In this document: positions 56,776 through 64,000 of the stretch, in pieces
Layout: every line of letters starts with the position of its first letter
Numbering within the stretch: position 1 is the first letter of the stretch
From: Diphasiastrum complanatum
Lineage: Eukaryota; Streptophyta; Lycopodiopsida; Lycopodiales; Lycopodiaceae
Assembly: GCA_029204225.1 (NCBI GenBank)
Contig: CM055094.1
Coordinates: 72,349,884-72,413,883, forward strand
Length of the DNA stretch: 64,000 bases
Direction of reading: 5' to 3'
Notes under the pieces: model-generated
Databases searched by the model: none
What the model saw: the letters and a program-made list of their open reading frames with translations, nothing else
Told to the model about the DNA's origin: nothing
Made by a program: the position numbers and the translations under genes

Positions 56776-57451
56776 AGTGTGGATCCTCTTGTGGGTCAGC
56801 GATTTGCCTCCTACTAGCGCTGCCTTGCTGACCGCCTTCCAGCGCTACCTTCTTCCTCCCTCAGCGCCAACAGAAAATATGTTTTTGGTTATGGATTTTT
56901 GGAGATACAAGCAAAGTGGTGGGCGCTCAGACCTGCAGCATCGGTGCAGGGAAAAGTATCCATCACAAGCAATCATCAGAGTTTGAGGCTGATCTGATTT
57001 TCTGAGGGCGCCAGGATGCAACAGATTTCACCCTGAAATCTGTTATATTATTCAAGATATTCACGTTTCAAGTCAGATTTTTTATTTTCTGGCCAGAATT
57101 GACCTTCTGGAGTTGACGAAGCTACAAATCCAAACGGTGGCAGATATTCCAGAAGTTGGACTTCGACAAACTAATATACAGTAGGGCGCTCCAGGAGGTA
57201 CAGATCCCTCGTTGATTGGTGACCAGAATCAGCGTTGGTGATTATCCGAAGTTTGATCAAAATTCCTGATTTTTCTGGAAAAAGTCGAGAATTACCACAT
57301 CAAACTGCACACTGTTGCGGCCCAACCACCAACATTTCCAAATCAGAGAAGCTTTCTCTCTCTTGCTTTTGTTTTGCATGTCAGTGCATGTTACTACACA
57401 CTTCTTGCATGTGCTAGTAAATCGATTTTTTAAGCGTGTTTAAACACTGTT

Positions 57452-58820
57452 GTGTCTGTTCTGTTGCGCATGCTTAATTTTATAGACATAAGTCATACTC
57501 CTGTAGATGAACTTGAAGATATAGTCATGTCTAGTCTGCCTCATGGAAGTTCTCCTATAGAAAAGAGCCAGTCAGTTCCTCTTTTACTGCCTACTCAAGA
57601 ACCCTCTCAAAATCCCTCTTTGCATGACGACATGCAGGATGTGCACATGAATGAGGGGGACGAAAATGAAGAAATACCATTAAACCTTTTTGAGTTTAGG
57701 CAGTGGGTAGTAGAAACGTATGATCATCTTAAAAAATTAGAAGAGTCTATTGAAGAGCAAGCCAATACTCAGCAAAAAACTAATGAAAGGCTTTCCAGAC
57801 TTGAAAGACTAGTACGTGATAGTGTTCAAAGCCTTAGTGCTTTAAGACAAGTTTTAGCGCAGTATCGAGTGAATCCTACTATCCACGCTAGTAGTCCTCC
57901 TGTTCCCCCATCACCCCATAAGGTAGTACCTAAGGATTTGCGCCTTCCCACCTTTGGTGGAGAAGAAAAAGACCGTAACCAAGATTCGGTTGTTGCCTTT
58001 CTCGTTAAGCATGATGATGCTTTTCGATTAAAAGGGATTCCTAATGAGGATCGGCCTTTAGAGGCTAGCATCTCCCTGCAGGAAAAGCCTTTAGGTGGTG
58101 GATAAGTCTGCAGGAAAGTCGTTCGAAACCAAAGACTTGGGATAGTTTTTAGGATATGTTCAAAAAAAACTTTCTCCCTGAAAATGAAACCGATAGAAAC
58201 TGGGAAGATTGGTAAACCTGTTGGCTGGGAAACCGTCCTCTTACCCAATACATCACCAGTTATAGGGATGCTACCATGAAATTGTCTGACTTAGATGATT
58301 ATAATCAGGTAAGGGGATTCATTCGGGGTTTGCAAGCCGAATACCAAAAGTATCTTCGACCTTTGAAGCCTAAAACATTGGAAACTGCCATCACCCTAGC
58401 TCAGCTTATGATGACATAGTTCACCCAAAAGGTAAAAGAATTGTAGAAGACACCCGACTTGAGTCCTCCAAGCCTGGAGAGAAGCGAAAAATTCCGACAT
58501 CTAATTCTTCGAATAAAAAGAGGTATAGATTGTCGAGAAGTGACATAGAAAAAGCCAAGAGGGAGCACTTGTGCTTCATTTGTATGGGAAAAGGTCATAA
58601 TAAGAGTCAATGTCCTAAGTTGCAACACAAAGGGAATACTGACGAAACTCCCGGTAAGAACCAAAATGGTTCTTTTAAGAAACCGGAGAAGCAAGTTCAC
58701 ACTGTTCAAGTTTTACCTTTGGGAAAGTCTCCCAAGGTAAAGTCTGTTCACGTGTCTCATGTAAACGAGGCACATACCTGTTCAGTTACTACCAACATTT
58801 GGCAACCTGCAGTCGGATGA
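57452..58820 (+). pseudogene. G2 gag
   Basis: The first frame (57452-58105) has FEFRQWVVETYDHLKKLEES, a coiled coil (QQKTNERLSRLERLVRDS) and PKDLRLPTFGGEEKDRN, the gypsy gag core start. After a frameshift near 58090 it continues with DATMKLSDLDDYNQVRGFIR. At 58530-58820 the knuckle CFICMGKGHNKSQC (C-x2-C-x4-H-x4-C) is intact. The linear product is broken by frameshifts at about 58090 and stops at 58417. Confidence 0.8.
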
Positions 58821-59710
58821 TGATATCCTGGTCTTTTAGTCGTACTAAAGAAGAGCACTTTGAACACTTGCGTCAAGTGTTCCAGGTCCTAAGAGAGAAT
58901 TCCTTGTTTGCAAAGGAATCAAAATGTGAATTCTTCAAGGAAGAGATTCACTACCTCGGACATATTATCTCCGCTGAGGGGATCAAGATGGATCCTGAAA
59001 AAGTAGCCGCAATTATGCGATGGCCAGCACCAACTTCGGTGGAAAAGCTGCAGATCTTCCTCAGATTGGCTGGATTTTACAGGAGGTTTATCCATCAGTA
59101 TGCCCTCTTGACTGCTCTTTTGACAGGTCTGCTCAAGGGTAAGGGCAAGTACTTTAGTTGGGGGCCTAAACAACAAGCGAGCTTTGAAGATCTAAAGGCT
59201 GCAATTGCAACTGCTCCTGTCTTAAGTTTAGTGGATCCAAATGAAGCATTCATAGTAGAGACTGATGCCAGTGATCAGGCAGTCGATGCTGTTCTCACTC
59301 AACACGACCGTCCAGCCGCGTTTGAGAGTAAGAAATTGAATAAACACCAGTTGAATTATTCCACTTATGAGAAGGAGTTGTTTGCAATAGTCTATGCTCT
59401 TAAGAAATGGAGGCACTACCTCTATGGAGCTAAGTTTGAGATCGTGTTTGATCAAGAAAGTATCAAGTGGCTTTCCTCCCAAAGCGGCTTAAAAGGAAGA
59501 AAAGCTCGTCGGGCTAAACTTCTCCAGGAGTTTGACTATCAACTAAGGTACAGGAAAGGGCGCTACAATGTGGTAGCAGATGCCCTGAGTCGAATGCCCA
59601 TGGTAAGCGCGCTAAGTTTTATGGCATTCAGGAGTGAATTCTTGGAATCACTCAGAGGAAAGTGTGTTAGTGATTCTCACTACGCAATTGTGTGGCAGGC
59701 TATTGAGTGA
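58815..59710 (+). pseudogene. G2 reverse transcriptase C-terminus and RNase H
   Basis: DDILVFSRTKEEHFEHLRQV and LGHIISAEGIKMDPEKV belong to the reverse transcriptase thumb. LAGFYRRFIHQYALLTALLT leads to RNase H (EAFIVETDASDQAVDAVLTQ, YEKELFAIVYALKKWRHYL, YNVVADALSRM). The frame is open over 300 residues, but the catalytic palm is missing because of the deletion at 58815. Confidence 0.85.
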
Positions 59711-59877
59711 AGGAGTTCCACAGCCACACCAGGGCCATCAGATAATGTTGCGGGGCCATTGGAAGATGTTGCAGTTGCGTCGGGATGGGACGCGCCACCT
59801 GAAGATGTTGCGGAAACATCCGAAGTGGATGTGCCATCAGCAAGTGTTGCAAATGCTCGATGGAGGAATTTCTCCAT

Positions 59878-60990
59878 TGAGGACGGGTACCTCCTTTATA
59901 AAGGAAGAGTATGTGTACCCAAGGACGGTGACTTTAGGCGCTAAATTCTTGAGGAAAGTCACAACAGTCCCAGTGCAAGGCATCCCGAGATAAAGAGGAC
60001 CTATGCTCTTGCAAAGGATAAGTTTTATTGGCCTAGTATGCAAAAAGACGTACAGGAGTACGTGCTAAGGTGCACCACATGCCAGGCCATAAAGGCTGAA
60101 CGCCTCAAGGTAGGCGGGCTCCTCCAGCCACTAGAGATACCCGATGGTAGATGAGAGAGTATCAGCATGGATTTTATAGAGGGTTACCGAGAACGAGTAA
60201 AGGCCATGACTCGATCTAGGTAGTTGTAGACCAATCGACCAAGATGGTGCAGTTTGTACCGACCAAGAAAACTGTTACAGCTCCAGAAGTCACCAGGCTT
60301 TTTATAGAAAACATTTATCAGCTATATGGCCTTCCCGCCAATATAGCCAATGATCGAGATCCAAAGTTTACAGGTAACTTTTGGAGGGCGTTGTTTAACA
60401 AGTTAGAAATTAAGTTGTCTATGAGCTCCACTGATCATCCCGAAACGGATGGTCAGACGGAAAGGGTCAGGTTCTAGAAGATATGCTACGAGCATATGTT
60501 AGTAAGAAGCAAACCAATTGGGAAGAGTATCTTCCACTTTTGGAGTTTGCTTATAACAGTACTAAACACACCACTACATGGTATAGTCCATTCATGTTGA
60601 TGTATGGATTTCAGCCTAGAGCCCCCATGGCCGTAGGGCTTAGGAAAGAAAAAGTACAGAGTGTTAGAGAGTTTCTTGAGGATATGGAAACCATGATCAA
60701 GATAGCTAAAGCTAATGTGAAGCAAGTGCAAGCGCGAGCTAAGCATTGTGCGGATAAAATCCATAGGGAAGTTACCTTCCAAGAAGGTGATCGGGTGTTC
60801 TTGATAGTTCCTGAAGACTCTACCACTCTAAGCACAGGCAAGTGTCCTAAGTTGTCCCCAAGGTATTGTGGTCATTCACAATACTCAAGAGAATAGGAAG
60901 TGCTTACCAGCTGGCTTTGCAAGAATCCGCAAAGGTACATCCGGTCTTTCATGTCAGTTCCCATCAGAGCATTTTCCTTGGCGGAGCTTT
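59878..60990 (+). pseudogene. G2 integrase
   Basis: The zinc domain is split by a stop at 59943 (GDFRR, stop, ILEESHNSPSARHP, then LRCTTCQAIKA). The core shows SISMDFIEGY (first Asp), IANDRDPKFTGNFWRALF (second Asp) and HPETDGQTERV (Glu). The C-terminal part has NWEEYLPLLEFAYNSTKHTT, FQEGDRVFLIVPED and KVHPVFHVS. Frameshifts near 60150-60240, 60477 and 60870 break it. No chromodomain was recognised. Confidence 0.8.
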
Positions 60991-61139
60991 AGCAGATAGT
61001 TAGCGGAAGTACTTCCGCTAAATTTGGCGGCCGGAAGAAAAAAAAAAAAAAATTGGGCAGATTATTTCCGGCGCCCAAGTTCCAAATCCTTTTCCCTCTT
61101 TCTTTTGAATCCTCCATTTGATTCAGGGAGAGAATTCCC

Positions 61140-61362
61140 AGCCATCTTTTCAGCATTGATTGGAGGTTGTCCAGCGCCCTACTTCATCACATTTTCAGCC
61201 ATTGTTCCAGCAGAGTTTCAGCCATATTTCAGTTTTGATCGGAGGCTGTCCATCGCCCTATTTCATCACGTTTTCCACAGATTTCCAGCCATATTTTCAG
61301 CATTGATTGGAGGCTGTCCGGCGCCCACTTTCATTCTCCTTGTGGTCACATTTTCCAGCCAG
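61140..61362 (+). repeat. Three imperfect tandem repeats (about 75-100 bp) in the G3 leader
   Basis: The word ATTGATTGGAGG.TGTCC followed by GCGCCC and TTTCATCAC or similar recurs at about 61157, 61238 (TTTGATCGGAGGCTGTCC) and 61301. Confidence 0.7.
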
Positions 61363-61568
61363 CTCTTCGCACACGCTTGGATCTCTATCGAGAGGTATCT
61401 TTGCTGGTTTTTCCTTGCTTTCCACACCTTTTCTTGACATTTGTCATTTCCTTTCTTGCTCTTAGTGTCGTTTGTGTACCTAAGGCGTATTTGGGGTGAC
61501 GACAAAAGTCCGCTCCCTCCGATATTAAGCTTTTCTTACACTCTCTTCACTTCCTGCATTCCTTGACC

Positions 61569-64000
61569 ATGGATACTTCCCCTACATCTTCTGAGCCTCG
61601 CATACCATCTTCCACTTACCTTGACGAAGTACGGCATGAATTCCGAGATCCTCTTAGGGAAGCCATGAGTGATGTACGCACTGATTTACGCCAGGAGTTA
61701 CAAGAGACGTTCACTGCTCTTTCTGCCCAGATTGCTGCACTATCATTACAGTCCAGTGTTTCTCCACTATCTCCACCTGTTCCCCCACAGCGTACATTTC
61801 CACCACCCGAGACTCCTTCATCTTCTGGTCCTTTGCCACGAGACTTTAAGGATAAGGTTCAACTTACTGTGTATTTTGGGTCATCCGATGGAAATGAACT
61901 CAAGAATTGGTATTCTAAGCTTGAGACCTACTTCCTTATGTTTCCTAAGACTGACATTCAGCGGATACATTTGGCTGCTTTACATTTGGAGGGCCGTGCT
62001 GCTACTTGGTGGCGCATGTTTCGCCAAACGGCTTCACACCTTGGCCTTGCTAGTTGGACAGAGTTTATGGCAGCACTCCGCCTAGCGATGATTGATCCTC
62101 AGTGGCTTATTCGACAGCGCGACATCTTTCGCAGTTTATCTCACACTGGTGACTTGGCTGCTTATACGACACGGTTTACAGAGCTTTCCTATCTATTCCC
62201 ATATATTTCTACATTGGAGCTCATCTCTCGCTACGTTGCTGGTCTATGAGGCGCACTCAGGTATGATGTTTCTTCTTTTTTTCCACTCACTCTTTCTCAC
62301 GCCATCTCCCTTGCTACCGCACTGCAGCACAAGTACTCTCCCATCTCTTCCTCTGTTTCTCGTCCTTCGCATCCTTTCACACGTCCTATTTTTTTCTCTC
62401 CATGCTCTGCTAGTCCCACATCTGTCAGTTCACCTTCGTCCACTCTTCCTTCTACACCACGTCCTCCTTTTTCTCCTCGCCCTGTTTTTGTTCGTCGCTA
62501 CTCACAGTCTGAGATGTCTAAGATCTGTGAGAAGCGCTTATGTTTCAACTGTAAGAGTCCTGATCATATCGCCCGTGATTGTTGACAGCCTGCCACTGCT
62601 ACTGCCGTCTATTTCCATGATGCTGACACACCTGATGATAGTCCTGATTCTGCCATATGCCTTCATATTCTTGATGATGACCCACCTGTTGATCAGTTTG
62701 CCACACCCACTGAGCCTGTTCCTGATCCCCCTGATCTAGCTGTATGCCATGCTCAGCTTGCTTATGCCACTTGGGCCGGTAAGTCGGGTCCACGCCATAT
62801 CCGTCTTCGCGGACGTATCACTGGTCGTGAGTTTATTGCCCTTGTTGACACGGGTAGCACTCACTCGTTTCTCAGCAGTCATATTACTACACGCATTCGT
62901 GCTATGCCAGTCACTACGCCTCATCCCCTGCATGTTGAGGTTGCCAGCGCACACTCTTTTCCTAGCATGCAGATGTATCAGCAACTTTCATATCGGATTG
63001 GAGACTTCCTTGGTTAGGCATATTTTCATATTATTCCACTTACACGGTACGATCTTATCCTCGGTGCTGATTGGTTTGCATCCCTTGGTGCGGTTACAAT
63101 AGACCTCCAGCAGCAAACATTGACATTCTCTCATGATGGTACTCAGCATATATTTTCCGGTATTGATTCTCGGCAAGACTATCAGCTTATTTTCGAGAAG
63201 CAGTTCATACGAAGCCTCCCGAAGGCCCACTATGCGGCTATTCTTTCTGTTCAGCCAGTTCAGCCTATTGCGGATGCACCACCTTTGCCACAGGTATTTT
63301 CTGAACTGTTGCGTGAATTTGAGCATGTTTTTAGAGAGCCGACTCAGTTACCACCTTTACGAGATGTCAACCACCATATAGACCTTGTTTCCTCTGCATC
63401 ACCTCCTTCTCGTCCTCCTTTTCGTCTGTCTATTGTTGAGCGCAAGGAAGTCCAGCGTCAGGTGTCTGATTTATTACGTCAAGGCCTTATTGTTCCTAGC
63501 CACAGTCCTTTTGGTGCTCCTGTTTTACTTGTTGATAAGAAGGATGGTACTAAATGTCTATGTATTGATTATCGTGCTTTAAATAAACTTACTATCCGTA
63601 ATCAGTACCATATCCCTCATATGGATGACCTGTTTGACCAGTTAGGCCAAGCCAAGATCTTTTCTAAACTTGACCTCCGTTCCGGTTATCACCAGATTCG
63701 TATGCATCCTCCTGATGAGCACAAGACAACTTTCCGTACCCACTTTGGTCTGTATGAGTTTTGTGTCCTTCCTTTTGGTGTTACCAATGGCCCGCCCACT
63801 TTTCAAAATGTCATGAATAACATGCTTGGAAAGTGTGTCATTGTTTATTTTGACGATATCCTCACTTATAGCACCACTCTCTCTCTTCATGTTCAGCACG
63901 TTCGTTCTGTTTTTGTTTTGTTAGTTACTCATCATCCGTATGCTAAACGTTCTAAATGTTCTTTTGTTGTTGTACAAATCGAGTTTTTGGGCTTCTTTGT
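61569..64000 (+). pseudogene. G3 gag-pol polyprotein, one frame with three stops
   Basis: A single frame runs from ATG 61569 (MDTSPTSSEPRIP) to the window edge without a frameshift. Domains in order: gag (LTVYFGSSDGNELKNWYSKL, GRAATWWRMF), knuckle CFNCKSPDHIARDC at 62542-62582, protease ALVDTGSTHSFLS at 62838, then reverse transcriptase LLRQGLIVPSHSPFGAPVLL, FSKLDLRSGYHQIRMH and VLPFGVTNGPPTFQNVMNNM, with VIVYFDDILTYS. Stops interrupt it at 62247-62249 (TGA), 62583-62585 (TGA) and 63015-63017 (TAG). The TGA stops look like CGA changed by cytosine loss. The catalytic YLDD reads YFDD. RNase H and integrase lie beyond the window. Confidence 0.85.

Larger units (their letters stand above)
55666..60990 (+). 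mobile_element. Ty3/gypsy element G2
   Basis: It has a 5' LTR region (55666-56763), a perfect primer site TGGTATCAGAGC (56764-56775), leader, gag (57452-58820), then reverse transcriptase C-terminus with RNase H (58815-59710) and integrase (59880-60990). No 3' LTR was found before G3 begins. An internal deletion at about 58815 fuses gag to the DDILVFSRTKEEHF part of reverse transcriptase, removing protease and the palm. It is closely similar to G1. Confidence 0.85.
60991..64000 (+). mobile_element. Ty3/gypsy element G3, continues past the window
   Basis: A different gypsy lineage begins right after G2. The leader (60991-61568) has three imperfect repeats. One long gag-pol frame then starts at 61569. 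Neither LTR is recognised; the 5' one may be truncated by the join with G2. Confidence 0.8.

Noticed and set aside
60999-61016. Palindrome AGCGGAAGTACTTCCGCT at the G2/G3 joint
   Set aside because: An 18-bp palindrome alone does not support an element end or a regulatory site; no partner copy was seen in the window.
61669-62739. Leu/His/Ser-rich ORFs in the other frames of G3
   Set aside because: They overlap the recognised gag-pol frame and lack any motif.

Overview
The window looks like a repeat-rich land-plant nuclear genome. The signs are spliceosomal introns with GT..AG borders, Ty1/copia and Ty3/gypsy retrotransposons with the plant primer-binding site TGGTATCAGAGC, long GA/CT microsatellites and one multi-zinc-finger gene. 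A fern or other early-diverging lineage is only a guess. Almost everything is mobile DNA, and most copies carry stops, frameshifts or deletions.

The standout is a large DNA-transposon-like unit, here provisionally called the H3U element. One copy seems delimited at 30393-42044 (about 11.7 kb). Partial copies lie at the left edge (<1-3119) and at 9703 to about 14700. All recognised ends begin CATTA and share a GGGCC(C/G)TTT-type block at a fixed offset of 27 nt. The unit carries four gene types in two convergent pairs. The first pair is (a) a transposase-like gene with D...D-x19-C-x2-C...H-x4-H-x19-E spacing close to the RAG1 catalytic core, facing (b) an unrecognised acidic gene X. The second pair is (c) a gene joining a histone-H3-like domain (tail begins AxTKQT) to an Ulp1-fold cysteine protease (H-N-Q-C), facing (d) a gene W whose C-terminus looks like a ubiquitin-like fold. 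Pair c/d occurs three times. Pair a/b occurs twice, in tandem, in the right-hand copy. The best preserved protein is the 565-residue H3-protease at 14252-12150.

Layout: 1-3119 end of the left H3U copy; 3485-4311 LINE and gypsy scraps; 4312-9702 non-autonomous LTR retrotransposon on the minus strand, cut by the middle H3U copy (9703-14700); 14760-17700 gypsy gag and LTR debris; 18084-24495 copia element with a second copia inside it; 24496-27316 LTR debris and a zinc-finger gene fragment; 27317-30262 gypsy G1; 30263-30392 LTR fragment; 30393-42044 right H3U copy; 42045-48840 gypsy, LTR and LINE debris; 48850-51894 microsatellite and unassigned DNA; 51895-54795 zinc-finger gene, probably the only host gene; 55666-60990 gypsy G2 (sister of G1); 60990-64000 gypsy G3, cut by the window edge.

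The LTR element at 4312-9702 and the LTR piece at 30263-30392 fit together to the base. Their gypsy flanks also fit, with a CCATA target duplication. These now distant pieces were therefore once contiguous, and the region was rearranged (or duplicated in inverted orientation) after H3U inserted.
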